Below, in pieces: positions 1 to 5,142 of a stretch of DNA of 11,513 nt; within the stretch, counting starts at the first letter, position 1; the number at the start of each line of letters is the position of its first letter. Below the pieces are notes generated by a model. It made no database searches. It had not been told where the DNA came from and was given only the letters and a program-made list of their open reading frames with translations. The translations under genes and the position numbers were made by a program. Origin of the DNA: Planktotalea sp. (GTDB lineage: Bacteria > Pseudomonadota > Alphaproteobacteria > Rhodobacterales > Rhodobacteraceae); contig JAHEGL010000047.1 in assembly GCA_024645145.1 (NCBI GenBank), positions 1-11,513 on the forward strand, read 5' to 3'.

Positions 1-191
1 ATGCGATCACCGGGCGCAATATCGCGTGCCAGCGCTTCGCCGTCCATCGTAAGAATAATTGTATCTGCGAAAAAAACCCAATTGCGCTGAAACAGCCCGC
101 GCGTTTTGATCTTTCGAGGCTTGTTCCTCGTGAATGCGCCGGGCCAGTTTCGGCTCCATTGGCGGTATCCTATGTCTGCTCTGATGGTCAT
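1..191 (-). CDS. Hint-domain protein, N-terminal fragment
   Basis: An open reading frame on the minus strand starts with ATG at 189-191, preceded by a purine-rich AAGGTCGAAA, and runs 63 codons without a stop to the left edge, so its 3' part is outside the window. The start is basic (MTIRADIGYRQW, then several R/K). Around residues 42-63 it reads ADTIILTMDGEAL followed by ARDIAPGDR. This is the pattern at the start of Hint (hedgehog/intein-like) domains found in many secreted or cell-surface Roseobacter proteins: a 'T-x-hydrophobic-T-x-D-G' strand followed by 'DL/DI-x-PGD-R'. In other Hint proteins the domain can autoprocess a peptide bond, but only its first strands are visible here. The family call is inference from a short match; the open frame itself is seen. 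It lies back to back with the tRNA gene and is not part of the sox locus. Confidence 0.5.
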   Translation of the reverse strand, partial: MTIRADIGYRQWSRNWPGAFTRNKPRKIKTRGLFQRNWVFFADTIILTMDGEALARDIAPGDR

Positions 192-355
192 TTTCGACCT
201 TATGTATGCAAACGTAACGCGTTTTCTGATGCGCGGCTAGTCTCTTATATACTGGCGAATCCATGAGCGTTGTATCGCAGTTAAACATTGAGATTTGGTA
301 AAGCTGCATTTTCCTCTCGCCATCGCTGATTTGCTTTGCTATTAGGCGCTCGAGT
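192..355. other. Intergenic region, divergent between Hint fragment and tRNA-Leu
   Basis: This 164-base gap must hold the promoters for the leftward gene fragment and the rightward tRNA. No convincing -35/-10 pair stands out. TATTAG at 340-345 sits close to the tRNA 5' end at 356 and is a weak -10 candidate. No repeat, hairpin or further gene was recognised. Confidence 0.4.
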
Positions 356-440
356 GCGGGTGTGGCGGAATTGGTAGACGCACCAGATTTAGGTTCTGGC
401 GCCGCGAGGCGTGGGGGTTCGAGTCCCTTCACCCGCACCA
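356..440 (+). tRNA. tRNA-Leu (anticodon UAG, reads CUA and other CUN codons)
   Basis: A full class II tRNA of 85 bases. The acceptor stem pairs GCGGGTG (356-362) with CACCCGC (430-436), followed by discriminator A437 and an encoded CCA at 438-440. The anticodon stem CCAGA/TCTGG encloses the seven-base loop TTTAGGT, giving anticodon TAG. A long variable arm (GCGCCGCGAGGCGT region) and the T-loop GGTTCGAGTCC complete the leucine-type fold. The reading frames that cross it on both strands are shadows of the tRNA. Confidence 0.97.
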
Positions 441-491
441 TTTCATTCATTTTCAATGTGTTACGTCGTGAATCTCTTGTTAAGCGTCAGC

Positions 492-1544
492 TTATCGCGC
501 TGGTGCGAATCCAACGATCAATTGCTTTAGGCCAAAGGCCGCGCCACAAAAAATTGCAATCAAGGCGACAGGCGCGCTGTAGGCGAGGACGGAAAACGCG
601 GAAATGCCTTGGCCTACGCTGCATCCAACCGCCAAAATCGCGCCAGGCCCCATAAGGGACGCGCCAACCAATTGGCGGCGCAATTCGCGGGGGTCTTCGC
701 AGGCTTCCCAGCGGAAATGGCCTTTGGAATATGAGCCAAGGATTGCGCCGATCACAACGCCTACAATCGAGCCAACGCTGAACGAGAGCGTGTTGCCGGA
801 TGCGGTCATGGAGTAGTAGATCGTATCGCCAATTGGCGCTGCGAAGGAATGTGTCTCAATCGGTTCGACGGCGAATCCGGTCTGGGCAATCCAATGTGTT
901 CCGAGCCAGCCTGAAAAAATCGCCAAACCGACGACTGTTCCCCAAATGAGGTGGGCGTAGGATGTGCGCATCTCTTTTTGCCACAGTGCTGATATCAAAA
1001 GTGCGCCGCCGAACAACAATCCTGTTACAAGGGGTGGAATTCCGGAGCGCTCAAAGAGTTGGGTAAACCCTTGCGGCGATGCTGCGCCGGTTTCAACTGG
1101 GAAAGCCCAGACGCGAAAGTGCGCAAGCGGACCCGACATCACGAAATATGCGGATAAGCCCATCACTAGGACAATGACAAAGGATCGCAAATCACCGCCG
1201 CCGAGGCGGGCAAGTGCGCCGTAGCCGCAGTTCCCGCTCAAAGCCATCCCATAGCCGAATAGCAAGCCGCCGATAATTGTTGCTAGCGGGCTCCAGTGAC
1301 GATCAAGATAAGCGGAGGATGTGGCCTCGAAGCCTCCAAACGAGATCACGATGTGCGTGCTGATAACAGCAACACCAATTGCAATGCCCCACATCCGCAA
1401 TCGTTTGTCATCTGCGCCGTAGAGATAGTCTTCAATAGCCCCGAGCGTGCAAAAACGACCAATACGCGCGGCTAGCCCAAGCGCGATGCCCCCGAACAAA
1501 CCGAACAGGGCGGCGAGATTTGCTTCTCCGAAAAAATCCAACAT
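492..1544 (-). CDS. soxT: SoxT, YeeE/YedE-family sulfur compound transporter
   Basis: A 350-residue polytopic membrane protein of the YeeE/YedE family, whose characterised member TsuA imports thiosulfate through conserved cysteines. Three cysteines sit in the family's conserved contexts: C32 in GRFCTLGAI, C106 in GNCGYGALARLGGG, and C308 in GPGAILAVGCSVGQGIS. The spacing from the second to the third (202 residues) fits the TsuA pattern as I recall it. Many hydrophobic segments alternate with short loops over the whole length. I prefer the ATG at 1542-1544, because AAAGGGAA precedes it at good spacing. An upstream in-frame GTG at 1566-1568 would add eight polar residues (first GQRER-type) and overlap a hairpin. 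It lies 39 bases after soxR on the same strand, so it is probably co-transcribed with soxS and soxR. Its role is either uptake of thiosulfate or another sulfur species for cytoplasmic use or passing a sulfur signal to SoxR. The direction and substrate are inferred. Confidence 0.88.
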   Translation of the reverse strand: MLDFFGEANLAALFGLFGGIALGLAARIGRFCTLGAIEDYLYGADDKRLRMWGIAIGVAVISTHIVISFGGFEATSSAYLDRHWSPLATIIGGLLFGYGMALSGNCGYGALARLGGGDLRSFVIVLVMGLSAYFVMSGPLAHFRVWAFPVETGAASPQGFTQLFERSGIPPLVTGLLFGGALLISALWQKEMRTSYAHLIWGTVVGLAIFSGWLGTHWIAQTGFAVEPIETHSFAAPIGDTIYYSMTASGNTLSFSVGSIVGVVIGAILGSYSKGHFRWEACEDPRELRRQLVGASLMGPGAILAVGCSVGQGISAFSVLAYSAPVALIAIFCGAAFGLKQLIVGFAPAR

Positions 1545-1550
1545 TTGGCG

Positions 1551-1558
1551 TTCCCTTT
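1551..1558 (-). promoter_or_regulatory. Ribosome binding site deciding the soxT start
   Basis: The minus strand reads AAAGGGAA just six bases before the ATG at 1544. The upstream in-frame GTG at 1568 has no comparable site, which favours the shorter 350-residue protein. Confidence 0.6.
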
Positions 1559-1561
1559 GTC

Positions 1562-1582
1562 CAAACACTGGCGAGGTGTTTG
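1562..1582 (-). repeat. Inverted repeat between soxR and soxT
   Basis: Arms CAAACAC (1562-1568) and GTGTTTG (1576-1582) are perfectly complementary around a seven-base loop. The repeat begins one base after the soxR stop codon on the minus strand. No U-run follows on that strand, so it is not a standard terminator. It could be an RNA processing or stabilising hairpin that sets different levels of SoxR and SoxT, but this is inference. Confidence 0.5.
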
Positions 1583-1583
1583 A

Positions 1584-1961
1584 TCAGTCGTCTCTACAAA
1601 ACAGGTCATAGACAACTTCCATGATCTGTTTGGGGCGCTCATCTGTCAAGCTATAGTATATTGTCTTGCCATCGCGACGTGGGGTGACAAGCCCTTCAAG
1701 GCGCAAGCGCGACAACTGTTGGGACACGGCTGCTTGACGGGTGGACAAAAGTTCTTCCAGCTCGGTCACCGATTTTTCGCCTGTCGCCAGATGGCACAAG
1801 ATCATCAGTCGACCTTCATGACTAATGGCCTTCAGGAAATTAGACGCAACCTGCGCATTGGTCATCATTTTATCCAGATCTGCCGCACACATATTCTTGT
1901 CAAATACGGGTAGGTGCGAGACCGGTAATGTGTCAACTTGGACTGTCATGGGGTGTGTCAT
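1584..1961 (-). CDS. soxR: SoxR, ArsR-family thiol-switch repressor of sox genes
   Basis: A 125-residue winged helix-turn-helix repressor of the ArsR family. The core runs from about residue 37 (QVASNFLKAISHEGRLMIL) through the recognition helix STRQAAVSQQLSRLRLEGLV (73-92) and the wing RRDGKTIYYSL (95-105). Three cysteines are visible: C25, C56 (MILCHLATG) and C122 (DLFCRDD). C56 and C122 are 66 residues apart, matching the pair that forms the polysulfide bridge in the SqrR/BigR/SoxR group. That supports a repressor that leaves DNA when per- or polysulfide accumulates. It starts with ATG at 1959-1961, six bases after the soxS stop; an internal ATG at 1947-1949 would also give a full domain. 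It is transcribed after soxS and before soxT, and likely binds the gaps upstream of soxV and soxX. Alternative members of the subfamily (SqrR, BigR) regulate sqr or blh genes, but the locus favours SoxR. Confidence 0.92.
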   Translation of the reverse strand: MTHPMTVQVDTLPVSHLPVFDKNMCAADLDKMMTNAQVASNFLKAISHEGRLMILCHLATGEKSVTELEELLSTRQAAVSQQLSRLRLEGLVTPRRDGKTIYYSLTDERPKQIMEVVYDLFCRDD

Positions 1962-1967
1962 ACTTTA

Positions 1968-2330
1968 TTAACTTCTATCTTCCAAGCCAATTTTGGACCG
2001 TTCAAGCATCATGGTAAGCAGGCCCCAGAAAAAGTCTTCGCCGGGATAGCCTTCGATCCGATCAAGTTCTTTGCCGTTGTCGACAAGAATAAACGTAGGG
2101 GTAAAGTGGACGCGGCGAGCAAATTCAACGTCTGGAACGACACTGTGCACATCAAAGCGCTTCAGCGGGGCTGCTGCACCCTCTGCCGTTTTAGGATAGA
2201 TATGGCCAATCTCTTTGGTCCACTTCGCACACCAATAGCAGCCGTCTTCTTCGGCCATCATCAAATATGTGTCTGCAAATGCCGACGAGGGCACCATAAG
2301 AAGTAGGCTTGTAAAAGCTGCTTTGATCAA
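1968..2330 (-). CDS. soxS: SoxS, periplasmic thioredoxin-like protein
   Basis: A small exported thioredoxin-fold protein. Using the TTG at 2328-2330 gives 120 residues with a short signal peptide (MIKAAFTSLLLMVPSSAFA, cleavage about residue 19). The mature start is DTYLMMAEEDG, followed by the redox motif C31-Y-W-C34 and a cis-proline segment FTPTFILVD. SoxS of Paracoccus is a dithiol-disulfide reductant that reactivates inhibited SoxYZ. Here it faces soxV, which supplies electrons across the membrane. The frame is open to another TTG at 2391-2393, giving 141 residues, but that start has no ribosome site, adds 21 residues before the signal peptide, and would leave only 18 bases for two divergent promoters. 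The 2330 start is therefore preferred, although its own ribosome site (ACAGG two bases upstream) is weak. It is the first gene of the leftward soxSRT unit. Confidence 0.85.
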   Translation of the reverse strand: MIKAAFTSLLLMVPSSAFADTYLMMAEEDGCYWCAKWTKEIGHIYPKTAEGAAAPLKRFDVHSVVPDVEFARRVHFTPTFILVDNGKELDRIEGYPGEDFFWGLLTMMLERSKIGLEDRS

Positions 2331-2346
2331 AACCTGTACCCGCTCA

Positions 2347-2375
2347 TTGACGTCTACGAGAAAGGTACATAATCT
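2347..2375 (+). promoter_or_regulatory. Candidate soxV promoter
   Basis: TTGACG at 2347-2352 is a good -35 match. TAATCT (2370-2375, 17-base spacer) or CATAAT (2368-2373, 15-base spacer) could be the -10. Transcription would start near 2380, about 30 bases before soxV. The proposed SoxR site overlaps the -10, as expected for repression. This was assigned by eye only. Confidence 0.35.
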
Positions 2376-2393
2376 AATTTTTGAATATTTCAA
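2366..2393 (-). promoter_or_regulatory. Candidate soxS promoter, overlapping the soxV promoter
   Basis: On the minus strand TTGAAA (2388-2393) and TATGTA (2366-2371) are separated by 16 bases. This would start soxSRT transcription near 2358, giving a leader of about 28 bases before the TTG at 2330. The -10 match is modest. Confidence 0.28.
2371..2393. promoter_or_regulatory. Candidate SoxR operator in the soxS-soxV gap
   Basis: AATC (2371-2374), eight bases, GAAT (2383-2386) differs by one base from the ATTC-N8-GAAT pattern reported for the SqrR-type repressors and seen perfectly upstream of soxX. The overlapping palindrome TTGAA-TAT-TTCAA at 2381-2393 adds a second symmetric element. Position between the divergent units fits joint control of soxSRT and soxVW. 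Confidence 0.5.
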
Positions 2394-2411
2394 GTAAAGG
2401 CTGTTTCACGG

Positions 2412-3152
2412 ATGTTTGACGTTTCTTTCTTCGGCGCCGCGTTCGCAGGGCTTTTATCTTTCCTATCGCCCTGTATCTTACCAATCGTACCGTTCTATTT
2501 GAGTTATCTCGCGGGTGTCGGGATGAATCAGGTCGCTGCGGATACCGAAGTATCCCCACAAGTGCGTTTGCGCGCGTTCCTCGCAGCTTGCTGTTTTGCG
2601 TTGGGGGTGATCACTGTATTTATGGGGCTTGGCGCGACTGCAACTGTCTTTGGTCAGATGGTGCGCGAATATTTTGATATTTTGCGCTGGATTGCGGCGG
2701 CGATCATCATTGCGATGGGTTTACATTTTTTAGGTGTGCTCAAGATCGGCATTCTGTATCGTCAATTCCGTGCTGATGCCGGAAGCACGACAAATGTCGG
2801 CTTCGTTGGCGCGTATGTCATCGGCCTTGCGTTTGCGTTTGGTTGGACGCCTTGTGTTGGACCTGTCCTTGCAGCGATTCTGTTTACGGCTGCGGGGCAG
2901 GAAAGTGCGGGACAGGGCGCGTTCTTGCTCTTTGCCTATGGAATCGGGATGACATTGCCTTTCGTCATCGCGGCGCTCTTTATCGGTCCGTTCATGAAAT
3001 TCATGGCGCGATTCCGCCGCCACTTGGGCCTAATCGAAAAGCTTATGGGCGCGTTGTTAATCGTATTCGGCCTGCTCATCGCGACCAACACCATCAATAT
3101 TATCGCCCAGTGGATGCTGGAAAATGTCCCGTGGTTTAGCACCATTGGTTAA
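2412..3152 (+). CDS. soxV: SoxV, CcdA/DsbD-type transmembrane thiol reductant carrier
   Basis: A 246-residue inner-membrane protein of the CcdA family, which takes electrons from cytoplasmic thioredoxin and passes them to periplasmic thioredoxins. The two redox cysteines are in the expected places: C21 in LLSFLSPCILPIVP, and C148 in FAFGWTPCVGPVLAA. Both lie within proline-flanked membrane segments, and about six hydrophobic helices are visible in total. Length is typical. It is the first gene of the rightward series, divergent from soxS, and only 15 bases before soxW, its probable periplasmic partner. The ATG at 2412 has a weak ACGG next to it and AAAGG a little further upstream. Role in the Sox system: it supplies reductant to SoxW/SoxS, which keep SoxYZ thiols active. 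A dedicated cytochrome c maturation role is the main alternative but is less likely here. Confidence 0.93.
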   Translation: MFDVSFFGAAFAGLLSFLSPCILPIVPFYLSYLAGVGMNQVAADTEVSPQVRLRAFLAACCFALGVITVFMGLGATATVFGQMVREYFDILRWIAAAIIIAMGLHFLGVLKIGILYRQFRADAGSTTNVGFVGAYVIGLAFAFGWTPCVGPVLAAILFTAAGQESAGQGAFLLFAYGIGMTLPFVIAALFIGPFMKFMARFRRHLGLIEKLMGALLIVFGLLIATNTINIIAQWMLENVPWFSTIG

Positions 3153-3167
3153 AGAGGAGATACGACG

Positions 3168-3728
3168 ATGCTTAGATTTTTAACACTCGCATTTTGCGCA
3201 GTATTCGCGGCAACAACACTGGCCGCAGAGATTGGTGATGATGGTCTGCACAAAGCGTCTTGGATGCGTGATACGTTCAAGGACTTGAGCGAGGATCTGG
3301 AAGAAGCCAACGCTGAGGGCAAACGCCTGATGATCATCGTGGAACAGCGTGGCTGCATTTATTGCAAGAAGATGCATGAAGAAGTCTTTTCAGTTCCTGA
3401 AGTCAGCGACTACATTGAGGAGAACTTTTTCGTTGTTCAAATCAATATGTTCGGTGATGTTGAAGTAACTGATTTTGACGGCACCACGATGGCTGAAAAA
3501 GACATGGTGAAGCGCTGGGGCGCATTGTTTACGCCAAGTATTTATTTCTTCCCGACCGAAGTCGCAGACGACGCCATGGCGACGCAAGCGGCGGCAGCAA
3601 ATATGCCCGGTGCGTTTGGGAAATGGACAACGCTCAACATGCTTACTTGGGTCTTCGAGGAAGGGTATAATAGTGACGAACCTTTCCAGAAGTACCACGC
3701 ACGTAAATTTACGGAGCAGAAGGGCTGA
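3168..3728 (+). CDS. soxW: SoxW, periplasmic thioredoxin
   Basis: A 186-residue exported thioredoxin-fold protein. The Sec signal peptide covers about residues 1-19 or 20 (LRFLTLAFCAVFAATTLAA). The thioredoxin domain contains VEQRGC63-I-Y-C66KKMHEE, a typical redox CXXC, and a cis-proline segment LFTPSIYFF. An insertion-rich middle and a charged C-terminus (YHARKFTEQKG) match the thioredoxin-SoxW length rather than plain thioredoxin (about 105 residues). The ribosome site AAAGAGGAGA lies seven bases upstream of the ATG. The gene is 15 bases downstream of soxV, so the two are translated as a pair. SoxV is the probable electron donor, and SoxYZ or another Sox thiol is the presumed target. Cysteine 10 lies inside the signal peptide and does not form a convincing lipobox. 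Confidence 0.92.
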   Translation: MLRFLTLAFCAVFAATTLAAEIGDDGLHKASWMRDTFKDLSEDLEEANAEGKRLMIIVEQRGCIYCKKMHEEVFSVPEVSDYIEENFFVVQINMFGDVEVTDFDGTTMAEKDMVKRWGALFTPSIYFFPTEVADDAMATQAAAANMPGAFGKWTTLNMLTWVFEEGYNSDEPFQKYHARKFTEQKG

Positions 3729-3762
3729 CAAATAAGCGCGTTCCGAGCGAAGTCAAATCTAA

Positions 3763-3782
3763 AAATTCAATTAGTTGAATTT
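3763..3782. promoter_or_regulatory. Candidate primary SoxR operator upstream of soxX
   Basis: Perfect inverted repeat with eight-base arms AAATTCAA and TTGAATTT around TTAG. It contains ATTC-N8-GAAT exactly, the pattern described for the ArsR-type sulfide repressor SqrR. SoxR of related bacteria is known to bind the soxW-soxX gap. The sequence match is seen; binding is inferred. Confidence 0.7.
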
Positions 3783-3806
3783 GTTCTTGCTATCGCGGAA
3801 TTGTGT

Positions 3807-3839
3807 GCAATAGTGTACATCAACGTTCGACGTTATTGC
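3807..3839 (+). repeat. Nested inverted repeats in the soxX leader
   Basis: Outer arms GCAATA (3807-3812) and TATTGC (3834-3839) enclose an inner palindrome AACGT-TCG-ACGTT (3822-3834). The element ends about seven bases before the GGGAGGG ribosome site of soxX. It may be an mRNA leader hairpin or a second protein site. Confidence 0.4.
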
Positions 3840-3856
3840 GTCATTAGGGAGGGTTT

Positions 3857-4312
3857 ATGAAACGTGTTTTGAGAGCGGCTGCGGTCGCAGCTCTAGCAGC
3901 AACTTCGGGTTTTGCTGACGGAGTTGAACCGAAGGAAGTGGTGTTTGTAGATGGTGCCGTTGAAGTGTCTTTGACGGGCGTTACGGGGGATTCCGTCTCA
4001 GGGCGAAAGATTTTTGCGAACCGCAAACAAGGTAATTGCCTTGCGTGCCACGCAAATACCGACTGGTCCGAGCAGAGCTTTCACGGCGAAGTTGGTCCAA
4101 CCATGGACGGTGTTGCGGATCGTTGGTCCGAAGCTGAGTTGCGCGCCATAGTCGCGAACTCAAAAATGGTCTTTGAAGGCACTATCATGCCTGCGTTTTA
4201 CATTGATGCTGGCTACACTCGCGCGCTTGAGAAGTTTGAAGGCAAGTCCATCCTGTCTGCGCAGCAGGTCGAGGATGTTGTCGCGTATTTGACCACACTC
4301 AAGGAGGAGTGA
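3857..4312 (+). CDS. soxX: SoxX, monoheme c-type cytochrome subunit of SoxAX
   Basis: A 151-residue exported cytochrome c. The signal peptide covers about residues 1-20 (MKRVLRAAAVAALAATSGFA, then DGVEP). The heme is attached at C61-L-A-C64-H65 (QGNCLACHA), and the probable axial methionine is M111 in FEGTIMPAF, the classic SoxX motif. SoxX accepts electrons when SoxA couples thiosulfate to SoxY, and donates them to small cytochromes of the respiratory chain. GGGAGGG lies five bases before the ATG, which is the strongest ribosome site in the locus and fits the first gene of the structural operon. The gene ends 24 bases before the preferred soxY start. It is separated from its partner soxA by soxYZ, the usual alphaproteobacterial order. 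No anomaly is seen. Confidence 0.96.
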   Translation: MKRVLRAAAVAALAATSGFADGVEPKEVVFVDGAVEVSLTGVTGDSVSGRKIFANRKQGNCLACHANTDWSEQSFHGEVGPTMDGVADRWSEAELRAIVANSKMVFEGTIMPAFYIDAGYTRALEKFEGKSILSAQQVEDVVAYLTTLKEE

Positions 4313-4325
4313 GGTCGCATGATTT

Positions 4326-4330
4326 TGGAG
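4326..4330 (+). promoter_or_regulatory. Ribosome binding site deciding the soxY start
   Basis: TGGAG lies six bases before the ATG at 4337-4339. The earlier in-frame ATG at 4319 would add MILENN before the twin-arginine signal, and its upstream AGGAGG is rather far away. Confidence 0.55.
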
Positions 4331-4336
4331 AATAAT

Positions 4337-4759
4337 ATGACACTGACACGGCGGAAAGTTCTCGTTTTTGGCGGCTCTGCACTAGCGGTTGGTAGCCTTG
4401 CAGGTGCGCCTGCGTTCGCGAGCTTGACTGATAATGCTATTGCCGAAATGACTGGCGGCGCAGAAATCGGCGAGGGTGCAATCACTTTGAGCGCGCCTGA
4501 AATTGCGGAAAACGGCAACACAGTTCCGATCTCAATCGATGCACCGGGCGCCGCTGCGATCACTTTGTTCGCAGATGGTAATCCTGTCCCAGCTGTTGCA
4601 ACGTTCAATTTTGGACCGCTGAGTGCATCGCGTAGTGCTTCAACACGTATTCGTCTCGCGGGCACGCAAAATGTTGTGGCGCTTGCCAAGATGGAAGACG
4701 GTAGCTTTCAACGCGCTTCGACCAACGTAAAAGTAACAATCGGCGGCTGCGGCGGCTAA
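4337..4759 (+). CDS. soxY: SoxY, sulfur-carrier subunit of SoxYZ
   Basis: A 140-residue exported protein (146 if the ATG at 4319 is used). The Tat signal is LTRRKVLVFGGSALAVG, with probable cleavage after AFA near residue 27. The mature part is an immunoglobulin-like beta domain. The C-terminus is KVTIGGCGG, the diagnostic flexible arm whose cysteine, C138, carries thiosulfate and its oxidation intermediates from SoxAX to SoxB and SoxCD. SoxZ has no Tat signal of its own and is co-exported with SoxY in characterised systems. The gene follows soxX closely and precedes soxZ by 20 bases, consistent with equal amounts of SoxY and SoxZ. All key features are intact. Homologues with a degenerate C-terminal arm are non-functional, but this one is canonical. 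Confidence 0.97.
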   Translation: MTLTRRKVLVFGGSALAVGSLAGAPAFASLTDNAIAEMTGGAEIGEGAITLSAPEIAENGNTVPISIDAPGAAAITLFADGNPVPAVATFNFGPLSASRSASTRIRLAGTQNVVALAKMEDGSFQRASTNVKVTIGGCGG

Positions 4760-4779
4760 GCTAAGACAGGAGAAATAAT

Positions 4780-5109
4780 ATGGCCAAAGGTGTAAAGCCC
4801 CGCGTAAAAGTCCCGAAGTCAGCATCCGCTGGCGAGACTATAACGATCAAATGCTTGATCAGTCACAAGATGGAAAGTGGTCAGCGTAAAGATGGGGACG
4901 GCAAAGTGATCCCGCGTTCAATCATCAACCGCTTCACGGCTGATTTTAATGGAGAAAATGTCATTGATGTGACTCTAGAGCCCGCGATCTCGACCAACCC
5001 ATATTTCCAGTTCGATTCTGTTGTTCCGGAGAGTGGTGAATTCAAGTTCACGTGGTACGACGATGATGGGTCAGTCTACGACACACGTAAAAAGATCGCA
5101 GTCTCCTGA
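4780..5109 (+). CDS. soxZ: SoxZ, partner subunit of the SoxYZ sulfur carrier
   Basis: A 109-residue protein of the SoxZ family, with the usual length. It starts MAKGVKPRVKVP and contains the conserved GETITIKCLISHKMESGQR (residues 18-36) and the later segment STNPYFQF followed by FKFTWYDDDG. It has no signal peptide, as expected for a subunit that rides through the Tat pore with SoxY. It stabilises SoxY and helps dock the carrier arm into the other Sox enzymes. The ribosome site CAGGAGA lies seven bases upstream of the ATG. The single cysteine, C25, is common in the family and not known to carry sulfur. Confidence 0.96.
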   Translation: MAKGVKPRVKVPKSASAGETITIKCLISHKMESGQRKDGDGKVIPRSIINRFTADFNGENVIDVTLEPAISTNPYFQFDSVVPESGEFKFTWYDDDGSVYDTRKKIAVS

Positions 5110-5130
5110 GATAGAGACATAATGTTAAAA

Positions 5131-5137
5131 GGGAGGG
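5131..5137 (+). promoter_or_regulatory. Ribosome binding site deciding the soxA start
   Basis: GGGAGGG sits five bases before the ATG at 5143-5145. The upstream in-frame ATG at 5122 would put this site inside the coding sequence and push a charged stretch ahead of the signal peptide, so it is rejected as the start. Confidence 0.7.
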
Positions 5138-5142
5138 TTACA

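Larger units (their letters stand above)
3729..3856 (+). promoter_or_regulatory. soxW-soxX regulatory gap
   Basis: The 128 bases between soxW and soxX carry the promoter for the main structural genes. A perfect palindrome (annotated separately) is followed by TTGCTA (3787-3792) and TAGTGT (3811-3816), an 18-base-spaced weak -35/-10 candidate. A second nested inverted repeat occupies 3807-3839, just ahead of the strong ribosome site GGGAGGG of soxX. Confidence 0.5.

Noticed and set aside
356..440. tRNA-Leu as an integration site for a sox genomic island
   Set aside because: No integrase, no direct repeat of the tRNA 3' end and no mobile element are visible in the window. The neighbouring order is the standard chromosomal sox arrangement.
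7..456. 149-codon minus-strand frame spanning the tRNA
   Set aside because: Its N-terminus (VKGLEPPRLAAPEPKSGAST) is the well-known antisense translation of tRNA-Leu. A better frame with its own ATG exists at 1-191.
362..655. 97-codon plus-strand frame starting MAELVDAPDLGSG
   Set aside because: It translates the tRNA-Leu itself and then the antisense of soxT, so it is a classic false gene call.
1938..2306. 122-codon plus-strand frame opposite soxS
   Set aside because: It lies wholly antisense to soxS, has cysteine/histidine-rich composition typical of a shadow frame, and lacks any recognisable domain or ribosome site.
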